Shown one piece after another: positions 8,649 to 17,856 of a stretch of 35,676 bases of DNA (position 1 is its first letter; each line of letters opens with the position of its first letter). Both the position numbers and the translations under genes were made by a program. The DNA is from MAG-120531 sp002378585 (GTDB taxonomy: Bacteria; Bacteroidota; Bacteroidia; Flavobacteriales; Flavobacteriaceae): the NCBI GenBank assembly GCA_937890575.1, contig CALADZ010000141.1:1-35676 (forward strand), in the 5' to 3' direction. The notes below the pieces were generated by a model, which searched no databases, was not told the origin of the DNA, and worked only from the letters and a program-made list of their open reading frames with translations.

Positions 8649-9374
8649 ATGGAACAAATTAACCTGATTTTTCTTTTACTCGCCTTGTTGGCCGAAATTA
8701 TAGGCACCATCGGTGGTTTTGGTTCTTCTGTCTTTTTTGTGCCTGTAGGAAATTTCTACTTCGATTTCCACTCTGTTTTAGGACTGACCGCGCTGTTTCA
8801 CTTATCCAGCAACTTGAGTAAACTCTTTTTATTCAAGAAAGGAATCGACAAAAAAATCATCCTTCAACTGGGTATCCCAGCGGTAATTTTTGTGGTTATC
8901 GGCGGATGGGCTACCCAATACCTTGACCCTAATATACTCCAGGGAATTCTGGGGATTTTCCTCGTGGGTTTTAGTTTGCTTTTTTTGCTAAAAAAACAAT
9001 TAGTCTTCCAAGCCAATGCGCAAAATGCACTACTCGGAGGATCATTGTCCGGGTTTTCAGCTGGGCTACTCGGTACAGGGGGAGCCATTAGGGGCCTAAC
9101 TATGGCTGCTTTCAATTTGGAAAAAAGCGTGTTTATCGCCACCTCAGCCCTGATCGATCTGCTTATTGATGCGTCAAGAACCCTGGTGTATTGGAACAAC
9201 GGGTATATTCACCAACACGACCTTATCTATGTGCCTTTTCTGATTGTGATTGGCCTGGTAGGTTCTTGGATGGGCAAGAAAGTTCTGGTGTTTATCCCCC
9301 AGACTTACTTCAGGAAAATCTCCCTTTTACTCATCCTTATCATCGGATTAATTACCCTAGGTGCCTGGATTTAA
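8649..9374 (+). CDS. TSUP (TauE/SafE) family membrane transporter
   Basis: Likely exporter of small organosulfur or sulfite-type anions across the inner membrane, as known for the family. The start at 8649 (MEQINLIFLLL) was chosen over 8622 because it begins directly at the first membrane helix. The protein is about 241 aa, close to the family norm, with about eight hydrophobic helices. The two half-repeats carry the glycine-rich signatures GTIGGFGSSVFFVP and GGSLSGFSAGLLGTGGAIRG, typical of TSUP. It is transcribed divergently from the nuclease pair with about 107 nt between starts and does not seem part of an operon. Substrate cannot be read from sequence. Confidence 0.85.
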   Translation: MEQINLIFLLLALLAEIIGTIGGFGSSVFFVPVGNFYFDFHSVLGLTALFHLSSNLSKLFLFKKGIDKKIILQLGIPAVIFVVIGGWATQYLDPNILQGILGIFLVGFSLLFLLKKQLVFQANAQNALLGGSLSGFSAGLLGTGGAIRGLTMAAFNLEKSVFIATSALIDLLIDASRTLVYWNNGYIHQHDLIYVPFLIVIGLVGSWMGKKVLVFIPQTYFRKISLLLILIIGLITLGAWI

Positions 9375-9493
9375 TCAGGGCTGAGCAAGTAATTAAAATG
9401 TGGTGAAATAACACCTAAAGGATTGATAATTAAGCATTTTACATAGATTTCATAAAAAATGTGTATTTTAAAGTGAATTTTTATTCCAGGGAA

Positions 9494-11824
9494 ATGTCAC
9501 ATTATAAAATAGGATTTTCACTAGTTATTGTATGTCTGTTTATCCAATGTAGCTCAGTAAAACGCCTCCAAATAGCGGAAATAGAACAAGAAGTTACCGT
9601 GCGTAGGGATCAGTGGGGGATCAACCACATTGAAGCCAAAAATGAACACGACTTATTTTTTGCCCAGGGATTCTTAGCGGCCAAGGATCGATTATTCCAG
9701 TTTGAATTATGGCGCAGAAAAGCAACTGGCACCTCAGCTGAATTGGTTGGGCCCGCTGCATTAAAAAGCGATATTGGTGCCCGGCTTTTGCGGTACCAAA
9801 AAGATATGGACACGGAGCTAAATCACTACCACCCAAGGGGAAAATCAATTATTGAGTCCTACGTAGCTGGTGTCAACGCATATATCGAACAAACCGAGCA
9901 AAACCCCGAATTATTGCCCTTTGAATTTAACCTGTTGGGGATTAAACCGGGTAGGTGGACACCAGAAATAGTTGTATCCAGACACAACGGCATTCGCTCC
10001 AATGCTTCTCAAGAACTAGCCATAGGTCGTGCACTGGCACAGGCAAAACCGGAAAAGATCAAAGAGTTAATGTGGTTTCATCCCGGTGATCCCGACCTGA
10101 CTTTAGATGAGTCTATAGATCCACAATGGCTGTCCAACAACCTACTGGAATTGTATGAGGCGGTTTCGGAAGACATTCCCTTTGGCGATTTGTTGGGGAA
10201 AGAAGAAATGCCTGAGGGAAGCAATAATTGGGTGATCAGTGGAGAAAAAACGTTGAGTGGAGCGCCGATATTGGCCAACGATCCGCACAGACGTATTGCC
10301 CTTCCATCCCTTAGATACATTGTTCATCTGAAAGCGCCTGGATGGAATGTTATCGGTGGTGGAGAACCGGTGATCCCGGGTGTTTCTATAGGCCATAATG
10401 AATACGGTGCATGGGGGCTGACCATCTTTCAAACGGATGCGGAGGACATTTACGTATATGACCTCAATCCAGAAAATCAACACCAATATAAGTACCAAGG
10501 GAATTGGGAAGACATGACTTCTCAACAAGAATTAATCAAAGTGCGTGGAGAAAAAGACACCCTAATTACCTTGAACTACACCCGTCATGGCCCTGTGCTA
10601 TTTATGGATCCCCAAAAGAATAAAGCTGCTGCGCTGCGGTCAGCTTGGCTGGAACCCGGAGCTGCTCCCTATTTAGCGTCATTGCGCATCAATCAAGCCA
10701 CTGATTGGAATTCTTTCCAAGAAGCCTGTGAGTATAGCTTTATTCCTGGAGAAAATATGATTTGGGCAGATACTTCAGGTACTATTGGCTGGCAAGCCGT
10801 GGGCATTTCTCCTGTGCGTCCAAATTTTAGTGGAATGGTGCCTGTTCCTGGAGATGGACGTTATGAGTGGAATGGGTATTGGCCGATTATCGTCAAGCCA
10901 CACTTAACCAATCCCCCGAAAGGATTTTGGGCGACCGCCAATCAGCACGTAACCCCAGAGACCTACAGCCATCCTGATGCGCTAGCCTACACCTGGTCCG
11001 ACAACTACCGAGGGGATCGAGTCAACGAAGTATTGGCCCGTGAAACTAGGGCAACCATCGAAGGGTCCATAGAACTTCAAACCGATGTAACATCCATTCC
11101 AGCGCGAATACTCACGCCTTTGTTGCTGAGTGTTCAAGTAGGCAATAGCCAAGCCCAAAAAGGGATTGAGTGGATGCGGAATTGGGAATATCGATTAGAG
11201 GCCAATAGTGTGGAAGCAGCCATGTACGTGACTTGGGAACGAATTTTGGTAAAAAAAGCGCGCGCTCTTTGGGTACCTGAGTCACTACAACCCCTGATTC
11301 AACCTCAATTGACAAAAATCATCGAATGGATCACCCACCCTGAATTGGTATTTTCAGAGAATGCCCAGACTAACAGGGACTTATTCTTGGTGGATACCTG
11401 GACGGAGGCTGTAGCGCAACTTACTCAAAAATTTGGGCCAGAAATGGATCGTTGGGTCTATGGGCAAAGTGATTTCAAACATACCACAATCAAACATCCT
11501 TTATCTGAGTGGGTAGATGAAAGAACCAGGAAAATGATTGATATGGGGCCCTTACCTCGGGGAGGATACCCTTATGTTCCTGCGGCCAATGGTGCTTTGG
11601 ACAACCAAACATCGGGTGCGAGTTTCCGCATGGTCACCGATCTATCAGATTGGGACTTGACCAAAATGACCAACACGCCGGGACAGTCGGGTGACCCCAA
11701 TAGTCCTTTTTATAAAAACCTTTTCCAATCTTGGGCCACAGATCAATATTTCCCCGCTTACTACTCAAACAAAGAAATAAAGGAGCACACGATTGATCAC
11801 CTGATCCTAACTCCAAAAAAATAA
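9494..11824 (+). CDS. Penicillin-acylase family (Ntn-hydrolase) lipoprotein
   Basis: Hydrolyses amide bonds of N-acylated substrates (penicillins, acyl-homoserine lactones or acyl-amino acids in characterised members), probably membrane-anchored in the periplasm or at the surface. The start at 9494 yields a short hydrophobic signal ending in LFIQCSS, a likely lipoprotein site; an upstream ATG at 9461 would add 11 polar residues. The maturation site is G-SNNW, making Ser243 the new N-terminal nucleophile of the beta chain; SGEKTLSGAPILANDPHR follows as usual. Later conserved parts include NYTRHGPVL and NQHVTPE. Length about 776 aa is normal. The gene is 3 nt before the D-aminoacylase-like gene, so the two are co-translated. 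Substrate type is inferred only. Confidence 0.9.
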   Translation: MSHYKIGFSLVIVCLFIQCSSVKRLQIAEIEQEVTVRRDQWGINHIEAKNEHDLFFAQGFLAAKDRLFQFELWRRKATGTSAELVGPAALKSDIGARLLRYQKDMDTELNHYHPRGKSIIESYVAGVNAYIEQTEQNPELLPFEFNLLGIKPGRWTPEIVVSRHNGIRSNASQELAIGRALAQAKPEKIKELMWFHPGDPDLTLDESIDPQWLSNNLLELYEAVSEDIPFGDLLGKEEMPEGSNNWVISGEKTLSGAPILANDPHRRIALPSLRYIVHLKAPGWNVIGGGEPVIPGVSIGHNEYGAWGLTIFQTDAEDIYVYDLNPENQHQYKYQGNWEDMTSQQELIKVRGEKDTLITLNYTRHGPVLFMDPQKNKAAALRSAWLEPGAAPYLASLRINQATDWNSFQEACEYSFIPGENMIWADTSGTIGWQAVGISPVRPNFSGMVPVPGDGRYEWNGYWPIIVKPHLTNPPKGFWATANQHVTPETYSHPDALAYTWSDNYRGDRVNEVLARETRATIEGSIELQTDVTSIPARILTPLLLSVQVGNSQAQKGIEWMRNWEYRLEANSVEAAMYVTWERILVKKARALWVPESLQPLIQPQLTKIIEWITHPELVFSENAQTNRDLFLVDTWTEAVAQLTQKFGPEMDRWVYGQSDFKHTTIKHPLSEWVDERTRKMIDMGPLPRGGYPYVPAANGALDNQTSGASFRMVTDLSDWDLTKMTNTPGQSGDPNSPFYKNLFQSWATDQYFPAYYSNKEIKEHTIDHLILTPKK

Positions 11825-11827
11825 CTT

Positions 11828-13441
11828 ATGAAAATATATGTAACGCATTTTTTATCCGCTTGTTTTTTGCTTCTCATAGGATGCTCTACTTCGTATGATG
11901 TGGACCTACTGATCACTAACGCAGAAATTTATGATGGTTCAGGCAGTCCCTCTTACCTGGGTCAAGTGGGCGTAAAAGACGGTAAAATTGTGTACGTAGG
12001 CATAGAGAAGCCTATGTCTGCAGCTAAAACAGTGGATGCCAAAAGGAAAATTCTAGCACCTGGGTTTATCAATATGCTGTCCTGGGGATATGAAACGCTT
12101 TTAGAAGATGGCCGATCACTGAGTGATTTGAAACAAGGGGTGACCTTGGAGGTTTTTGGAGAAGGTACTTCTCCTGGACCATCGGGGAAAAAAGACAGCA
12201 CCAATTACCAAACTTTTGGGCAAGCCATGAACAAGTTGGAGAAAAATGGAATCTCCACAAACATTGCCTCCTATTTAGGCGCAACTAGTGTTCGGATACA
12301 GACTGTTGGGTATGAAAACAGGCCAGCCTCTGAACAAGAACTTGAAGAGATGAAGCGGATTGTTATTCAATCCATGGAAGAGGGAGCGCTTGGTATTGGC
12401 TCCTCGCTTATTTATGCGCCAGCTGATTACGCTCCAACACAGGAATTAGTTACCCTGTGTCAAGCTGCTGCGCCCTTAGGCGGAAGGTATATTTCCCATA
12501 TAAGAAACGAGGATCAGTATTTGTTGGAGTCCGTCAATGAACTACTCCATATCGCGAAAACCGCTGGGGTTCCAGCAGAGATATACCACCTAAAAGCTTC
12601 CAGACCAGGGAACTTCCACAAATTGGATCAGGTGATAGCAAAAGTCGATTCTGCTCGAGCTGCAGGACTTAAAATTACAGCAGATATATACACTTATAAC
12701 GCCTCTTCAACAGGACTTACAGGGGTGGTTCCTACCTGGGTACAGGAAGGCGGGCATGAACAATGGATGAATCGAATGAGAGATCCCGTGGCTAGAAAAA
12801 GATTGTTGGTTGACTTAACTGCTGAGTTAGCACAACAGCCGGCTCAGGACATCTTGATGGTGGGATTCAAAAAAGACTCAATGGCCCAGATTTACAGAGG
12901 TAAAACAATTGCTGAAGCGGCAATGATGAGAAATCAATCGGCACCTGAAACCATTATTGATTTAATGCTTGAAGATGACAGTAGGATACAATGTATCTAC
13001 TTCAGTATGTCCCCAGAAAACTTGAGAACGAAAATGCAAATTCCTTGGGTTTCATTCTGTTCCGATGCAGGCACCTACTCCGATTGGAAGGATGACTTTA
13101 GGACCCACCCGCGGGCATTTGGTAGCTTTATTCGAGTTCTCTCCGAATTCACTCTAAAAGAACAATTAATCTCCATGGCCTCAGCCATACATCGATTGAC
13201 CGGACTACCCGCAACCAACCTAGGGTTAAAAGATAGGGGCTTTATCAAAGAAGGCTATTGGGCTGATTTAGTGCTTTTTGATCCTGCTGAATTGAAAGAC
13301 AAAGCCACGTTTGACAACCCGCTTCAGTATGCAGAAGGGATGGATGATGTGTGGGTCAATGGTGTTCAAGTTCTTCAATCAGGGACACACACAAATCAAT
13401 TCCCAGGCGTGTTTGTGCGGGGTTCTGGATCAAAAAACTAG
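11828..13441 (+). CDS. N-acyl-D-amino-acid deacylase-like amidohydrolase, lipoprotein
   Basis: Amidohydrolase-superfamily protein related to D-aminoacylase, which removes acyl groups from N-acyl-D-amino acids. The signal MKIYVTHFLSACFLLLIGC marks a lipoprotein. Domain order fits: small beta-domain (VDLLITNAEIYDGSG), TIM barrel, and a C-terminal beta-domain (EGYWADLVLFDPAEL). His224 (SHIRNE), His254 (IYHLKAS) and Asp413 (CSDAGTY) are present. However, the usual HxH after APGFI is replaced by NMLSW (residues 82-86), and the family's metal-bridging Cys is replaced by Glu108 (TLEVFGEG). It probably belongs to a divergent subfamily with a one-metal site or a different substrate. It ends 4 nt before the convergent M20 peptidase gene. 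Confidence 0.85.
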   Translation: MKIYVTHFLSACFLLLIGCSTSYDVDLLITNAEIYDGSGSPSYLGQVGVKDGKIVYVGIEKPMSAAKTVDAKRKILAPGFINMLSWGYETLLEDGRSLSDLKQGVTLEVFGEGTSPGPSGKKDSTNYQTFGQAMNKLEKNGISTNIASYLGATSVRIQTVGYENRPASEQELEEMKRIVIQSMEEGALGIGSSLIYAPADYAPTQELVTLCQAAAPLGGRYISHIRNEDQYLLESVNELLHIAKTAGVPAEIYHLKASRPGNFHKLDQVIAKVDSARAAGLKITADIYTYNASSTGLTGVVPTWVQEGGHEQWMNRMRDPVARKRLLVDLTAELAQQPAQDILMVGFKKDSMAQIYRGKTIAEAAMMRNQSAPETIIDLMLEDDSRIQCIYFSMSPENLRTKMQIPWVSFCSDAGTYSDWKDDFRTHPRAFGSFIRVLSEFTLKEQLISMASAIHRLTGLPATNLGLKDRGFIKEGYWADLVLFDPAELKDKATFDNPLQYAEGMDDVWVNGVQVLQSGTHTNQFPGVFVRGSGSKN

Positions 13442-13445
13442 TCGA

Positions 13446-14735
13446 TTAAATACCACCTGCTTGGGACAGAGCAATCAAAAGAACCAATTGAATCATCTGG
13501 TGGCCATTTTCATTAATCCACCACTCATCTAGAGAATGCGCATTGGAAGCTTTACCTCCAATACCTACGGTAATGGCTGGAATTCCTTTAGCTATAGGGA
13601 TGTTGGCATTGGTTGATCCTATGGTCAGTTCGGGTTTGGCGCCAAAAAGCAATGTGGCCCCCCAAGCTCGTTGTACCAAATCACTGGCGATATCCGTAGC
13701 TCCTGAGGGTCTGTTCCCGATTTTTTCTATCTCTGCGGTCAGCGATTCTCCTCTTCTTTTTCTTTGATTTTGGTCATTTAGTGCCTCATCCACCGCTTCC
13801 TTTAAAAAGGTTTCCATGACGTCCAGTCGACTGGGATCTATGGAACGAACATCGATATCCATCTGTGATATAAATGGAATTGAATTTACCGATGTTCCTC
13901 CGGATACAATACCCACATTATAGCTTGTTTTTGGTCCTTGCTCTGTATAGGCATCGGCTTTTTCGACAAACTTATGGATAGCAGCACCCAGTGCATGGTG
14001 TGGATTGGCTAAACCAAAAGCGCCCCAAGAGTGTCCTCCGGGACCATTGAAAGTCACTCTGTATCGGTATGACCCCAAGGCTTGATTGTTTATTCTTCCA
14101 ATTGTTCCGCCATCAATGGATATAAATCGATCGATTTTGGGCCCGCCATCTCTGAATAAATATTTCATACCCCGCAAGTCACCAGGACCCTCCTCACCCA
14201 CTGAGGCGACAAAAAGCAAATTGTCTTTTGGCTTGATTTGCTGGGAATTGATTGTTTGTATGATCGTTAAAAGCATGCTTAGACCTCTGGTGTCATCCGC
14301 AATACCTGGTGCTTTAAGTGTGTCATTCACTATACGCACCTGAACGTCAGTACCTTCTGGAAATACCGTGTCCAGGTGAGCATCAACGGCAACGGTCTGA
14401 TTTCCTTGGGTTCCATAAATCCATCCCAACACATTGCCCTCATTGTCCACGTGTACATCGGCCAATCCCAAATCTTCAAAATACTTTTTGACCGCTAAAC
14501 CACGAAGGGTTTCCTTAAAGGGTGGTGCGGGAATTTCCGTCAACTCGATATGTCTTGAAATCGTCAACGACTCAAGGTCCTCTATGGTTTGGAATGCCTT
14601 TTTGATCTTGGGATGGTTGGCCAGTTTTGTAAGTTCTTGCTCCATCTTCTTAGGGACTTGAACCTGACTCTGCTGGGCAAAAGAAAATGAACATAAACTC
14701 AGAATCAGTAACGTCGGAATAAAGTTTTTCATCAT
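13446..14735 (-). CDS. Secreted M20-family metallopeptidase (PepT/carboxypeptidase-like)
   Basis: Zinc-dependent aminopeptidase or carboxypeptidase of the M20 clan, exported by the signal MMKNFIPTLLILSLCSFSFAQ. The expected dimetal residues are seen: His120 and Asp122 (DAHLDTVF), Asp147 (IADDTRG), Glu181/Glu182 (SVGEEGPGD), and an HSLDEWW histidine near the end. The dimerisation lid carries GPGGHSWGAFG. Length 429 aa is in the normal range. It converges on the D-aminoacylase-like gene with only 4 nt between stops, so transcripts may overlap. The role is likely trimming of dipeptides or small peptides in the periplasm. No clear promoter is seen upstream. Confidence 0.9.
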   Translation of the reverse strand: MMKNFIPTLLILSLCSFSFAQQSQVQVPKKMEQELTKLANHPKIKKAFQTIEDLESLTISRHIELTEIPAPPFKETLRGLAVKKYFEDLGLADVHVDNEGNVLGWIYGTQGNQTVAVDAHLDTVFPEGTDVQVRIVNDTLKAPGIADDTRGLSMLLTIIQTINSQQIKPKDNLLFVASVGEEGPGDLRGMKYLFRDGGPKIDRFISIDGGTIGRINNQALGSYRYRVTFNGPGGHSWGAFGLANPHHALGAAIHKFVEKADAYTEQGPKTSYNVGIVSGGTSVNSIPFISQMDIDVRSIDPSRLDVMETFLKEAVDEALNDQNQRKRRGESLTAEIEKIGNRPSGATDIASDLVQRAWGATLLFGAKPELTIGSTNANIPIAKGIPAITVGIGGKASNAHSLDEWWINENGHQMIQLVLLIALSQAGGI

Positions 14736-14914
14736 GCTTGTTTTAAACTTTTAGTATGGGATCATTGTTCGTTGTGCGCTTCGAAAATGAATCAATGAGT
14801 AATCTTATTTCAATAATTTAAAGTACGAAAAACCGAGGTTCATAATACCGCTTTAAACAAAGAATTAAAGAAATGTACCTCGAAGTAACACCGATTAACA
14901 AATACCTAAAGAGT

Positions 14915-14948
14915 GTAGTGAACTACCTCAAAATGAGTGAACTTACCT
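14915..14948. repeat. Short direct repeats upstream of the symporter operon
   Basis: AGTGAACTACCT (14917-14928) and AGTGAACTTACCT (14936-14948) form a near-perfect direct repeat 19 nt apart. The first copy lies within GTAGTGAACTAC, a small inverted repeat with 5-bp arms. They sit 40-73 nt before the DUF4212 start and may be regulator half-sites. This is weak evidence from pattern alone. Confidence 0.35.
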
Positions 14949-14987
14949 GAATATTTTGTAATATTAAGTAAGCCTAAATGTTACTTG

Positions 14988-15230
14988 ATGAAAAAATATT
15001 GGAGCTACAACCTAAAATATCTATTGATTTTACTGTCCATTTGGTTTTTAGTTTCTTTTGGGGCTGGTATTTTATGGGTTGAAGAATTAAACAAAATACG
15101 TTTAGGTGGATTTAAACTCGGATTCTGGTTTGCGCAACAAGGGTCCATCTATGTTTTTGTTGTGTTGATATTTATTTATGTAAGGCTCATGAACAGGTTA
15201 GATAAAAAATTTAACGTTGACGAAAATTAA
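14988..15230 (+). CDS. Sodium/solute symporter small subunit (DUF4212)
   Basis: Small inner-membrane partner of a two-component Na+/solute symporter. The start at 14988 (MKKYWSYNLKYLL) was preferred to 14937, which adds 17 unrelated residues. The product has about 80 aa and two hydrophobic helices (YLLILLSIWFLVSFGAGILW and IYVFVVLIFIYVRLM), matching DUF4212 architecture, including the FGFWFAQQGS-like loop. It ends 5 nt before the large subunit gene, as in other members of the VC_2705-type pair. Substrates of characterised relatives are small organic acids; specificity here is unknown. Confidence 0.88.
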   Translation: MKKYWSYNLKYLLILLSIWFLVSFGAGILWVEELNKIRLGGFKLGFWFAQQGSIYVFVVLIFIYVRLMNRLDKKFNVDEN

Positions 15231-15235
15231 GGCTT

Positions 15236-16915
15236 ATGGATGTACAATCTTGGACATTTTTACTGGTTGGCTTATCATTTTCGTTGTACATAGGTATCGC
15301 CATTTGGACAAGAGCATCCTCAACATCAGATTTTTATGTCGCTGGAGGTGAAGTAAATCCCATCTTAAACGGTATGGCTACAGCAGCTGATTGGATGTCT
15401 GCCGCCTCTTTTTTGTCGATGGCTGGCTTGATTTCATTCATGGGTTATGACGGGGGGATCTATTTGATGGGATGGACCGGCGGATACGTTCTTCTAGCCC
15501 TGCTACTAGCGCCCTACTTAAGGAAATTTGGGAAATTCACCGTGCCTGATTTTATTGGAGACCGTTATTATTCGAACGTAGCTCGAACGGTGGGAATCAT
15601 CTGTGCACTGCTGATCTCACTTACCTATGTGGCTGGGCAAATGCGGGGAGTTGGCATAGTTTTCGCTCGGTTTTTAGAAGTTCCTATTGAAACCGGGGTA
15701 TACCTAGGTATGGGTTTGGTTTTCTTTTATGCCGTTCTGGGGGGAATGAAAGGAATTACCTATACCCAAATTGCTCAATACTGCGTTCTTATATTTGCGT
15801 TTATGGTGCCGGCCATATTCATTTCCATACAACTCACCGGGAATCCTATACCACAACTCGGTTTTGGCGGCAAACTATCCGACGGCACTTTTTTACTGGA
15901 CAAACTAGACGGATTAAATCAAGAGTTAGGGTTCCATGAATACACATCTGGATCTAAAGGGATGATGGATGTTTTTGCCATTACATTTGCTTTGATGGCT
16001 GGAACAGCAGGATTACCCCATGTAATTGTTCGATTTTTTACCGTGCCTAAAGTTAAAGATGCGCGGATTTCAGCTGGCTGGGCACTAATTTTTATTGCCA
16101 TACTCTATACTACTGCCCCTGCCATTTCAGCATTTGCCAGGACAAACTTGATTCGTGCAACATCCAATATTCCCTACACTCATGTACCTGAGTGGTTTAC
16201 TAATTGGGAAAAAACAGGATTGATCAAGTTTGAAGACAAAAATTCTGATGGGGTCATTCAATACCTGGCCCATCCAGACTTAAACGAATTAACTATTGAC
16301 AATGACATCATTGTTCTCGCCAATCCAGAAATGGCTCAACTTCCCAATTGGGTAATCGCATTGGTGGCCGCTGGAGGATTGGCAGCTGCGTTATCGACTG
16401 CAGCAGGTTTACTTCTGGTGATCAGTACCAGTATTGCTCACGATTTAATTAAAAAGCAATTGAACTCAAAAATCAGCGAGAAGAAAGAATTGTTTTTGGC
16501 CCGCTTTGCTGCAGGGGCTGCGGTTTTAGTTGCCGGATACTTTGGAGTAAACCCCCCAGGATTTGTTGCAGCAACAGTTGCCCTAGCTTTTGGTCTAGCC
16601 GCTTCGTCTTTCTTTCCTGCTATTGTACTGGGTATTTTTGATAAGCGGATGAATAAACAAGGAGCCATAGCCGGTATGGTTACCGGAATCTCGCTCATGC
16701 TTTTTTATATGATTTACTTCAAGTTGGGATGGTTCACCCAAACAATACCACCTTCAACAGATTGGTGGTGGGACATTTCACCTGAAGGCTTTGGAACCGT
16801 AGGCATGTTGGTAAATATTTTTGTGGCTCTAGTGGTATCAAGATGGACGACCCCACCACCTGCGCATATTCAACAATTGACTGAAAGTATTCGATACCCT
16901 AGAAGAACTGCTTAA
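15236..16915 (+). CDS. Sodium:solute symporter family large subunit (VC_2705 type)
   Basis: SSS-family (LeuT-fold) transporter, co-encoded with its small partner. The 559-residue protein has about 13 predicted helices. It shows the family blocks SDFYVAGGEVNPILNGMATAADWMS near the N-terminus, GKFTVPDFIGDRYY, GGMKGITYTQIAQY, and ALSTAAGLLLVISTSIAHD. A polar insert (TNWEKTGLIKFEDKNSDG to LPNW, around residues 320-380) is characteristic of this subgroup. Acetate or other monocarboxylate uptake is the usual guess for such pairs; in this neighbourhood it could instead import products of the acylases and peptidases. That assignment is inference. Confidence 0.92.
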   Translation: MDVQSWTFLLVGLSFSLYIGIAIWTRASSTSDFYVAGGEVNPILNGMATAADWMSAASFLSMAGLISFMGYDGGIYLMGWTGGYVLLALLLAPYLRKFGKFTVPDFIGDRYYSNVARTVGIICALLISLTYVAGQMRGVGIVFARFLEVPIETGVYLGMGLVFFYAVLGGMKGITYTQIAQYCVLIFAFMVPAIFISIQLTGNPIPQLGFGGKLSDGTFLLDKLDGLNQELGFHEYTSGSKGMMDVFAITFALMAGTAGLPHVIVRFFTVPKVKDARISAGWALIFIAILYTTAPAISAFARTNLIRATSNIPYTHVPEWFTNWEKTGLIKFEDKNSDGVIQYLAHPDLNELTIDNDIIVLANPEMAQLPNWVIALVAAGGLAAALSTAAGLLLVISTSIAHDLIKKQLNSKISEKKELFLARFAAGAAVLVAGYFGVNPPGFVAATVALAFGLAASSFFPAIVLGIFDKRMNKQGAIAGMVTGISLMLFYMIYFKLGWFTQTIPPSTDWWWDISPEGFGTVGMLVNIFVALVVSRWTTPPPAHIQQLTESIRYPRRTA

Positions 16916-16918
16916 GTC

Positions 16919-16941
16919 GGGCAAAAGCCCACATGATTTTT
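16919..16941 (+). terminator. Weak hairpin after the symporter gene
   Basis: GGGC-AAAA-GCCC forms a 4-bp stem at 16919-16930 shortly after the stop, with a T-rich stretch beginning at 16937. It is a weak candidate terminator because the stem is short and the T tract is displaced. Confidence 0.3.
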
Positions 16942-16980
16942 GTTGTGTCAGCTATTCTAAAGTGGACAACATAAAGAAAC

Positions 16981-17009
16981 TCAATCTTGAAGTGGCTCGC
17001 TAAGATTGA
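16981..17009 (-). terminator. Inverted repeat overlapping the stop of the polytopic membrane protein
   Basis: TCAATCTT (16981-16988) and AAGATTGA (17002-17009) form a perfect 8-bp inverted repeat with a 13-nt spacer. The arm includes the stop codon of the minus-strand gene, and a T-containing run follows on that strand. It may act as a terminator or stabilise the 3' end; no long T tract is present. Confidence 0.35.
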
Positions 17010-17856
17010 AGATTTTAAGTATTAAAAACCCGAAAATTACACTCGATACAATGAGGGCAACATTGGTGAACCCACTGGAACTAAATGAAAGTCTGATCAA
17101 AATAGTACAAATTACGAATCCCGTATTCCTTATAATCTGAATGTAACGTTCAGTATACCTGAAAGAAAGCAGCAGGATAAACACATCGGCTAGTATCAAC
17201 AATTCAAAAAAATCATTGTAAAATATGGTGTTCACATTTTCTACGTGTGAAAAATTAATTATTTCATTGAGCCAGTGGTATAGACTGTTTAAAGACATCA
17301 TAGCAAAACATAAAAGCAATATAATGCTGATCCCTTTTTTAGAGATTACAAATCTTTCTATTTTATTGTTTATCGCATTTTGAATGGATTTTTTTCTGTT
17401 TTTATTGAATAGAAAGATCAAGTAATACAAGATGAGGATTCCTGCCAAATCATAGATTAAATTTAAATTCTCCTGGGTTTGGAACCAGTCAACCTCAATA
17501 TCAACCTTAGGTATATCTCCAAATATTCTTCGAATAAGGATTAATGAAATTATCTCAAATTGTTTGGATAGGGCCGTAGTGAATGACCTGGGCAAGTACA
17601 ATACGAGAAGATAAATTTCATAGATAAGTATGAATGTGAAGGGCGTATAAATCGCTGAAATTGGGTTAGTCAGTAGCTTATAATTACCCAACAAAGTGAT
17701 AGCATCAAGTTTAATCAGGTAAATAAGTGCCAGATGTACAATGAAACCAATAATGGAGAGCCACAAAATTATGGTTTCAAAAGCGTTTTTTGATTGATCA
17801 GAAAACACTTTTTCGAATAGAAATACTATTGTTTTTTCTAGTTTATTATGCGCCAT
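16981..17856 (-). CDS. Polytopic membrane protein of unknown function with possible internal repeat
   Basis: Not assigned to a family with a known role. I favour the start at 17856 (MAHNKLEKTIVF), giving about 291 residues; an upstream ATG at 17883 is also possible. About six hydrophobic segments are seen. Two regions look alike: one around YEIYLLVLYLPRS ... IILIRR-like sequence (SLILIRRIFGD) and a later one around ADVFILLLSFRYTER ... TILIRLSF. Each has an acidic residue, a hydrophobic stretch, an Arg-bearing polar segment, then a helix ending in L-I-R. This suggests duplication of a two- or three-helix unit, loosely reminiscent of voltage-sensor or channel architecture. It follows the PqqB-like gene on the same strand with 113 nt between them. 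Confidence 0.65.
   Translation of the reverse strand: MAHNKLEKTIVFLFEKVFSDQSKNAFETIILWLSIIGFIVHLALIYLIKLDAITLLGNYKLLTNPISAIYTPFTFILIYEIYLLVLYLPRSFTTALSKQFEIISLILIRRIFGDIPKVDIEVDWFQTQENLNLIYDLAGILILYYLIFLFNKNRKKSIQNAINNKIERFVISKKGISIILLLCFAMMSLNSLYHWLNEIINFSHVENVNTIFYNDFFELLILADVFILLLSFRYTERYIQIIRNTGFVICTILIRLSFSSSGFTNVALIVSSVIFGFLILKIFNLSEPLQD

Noticed and set aside
8864..9199. 111-aa minus-strand ORF opposite the TSUP gene
   Set aside because: It is a shadow of a well-supported membrane protein; its composition (Pro, Ser and Arg rich) is typical of antisense frames.
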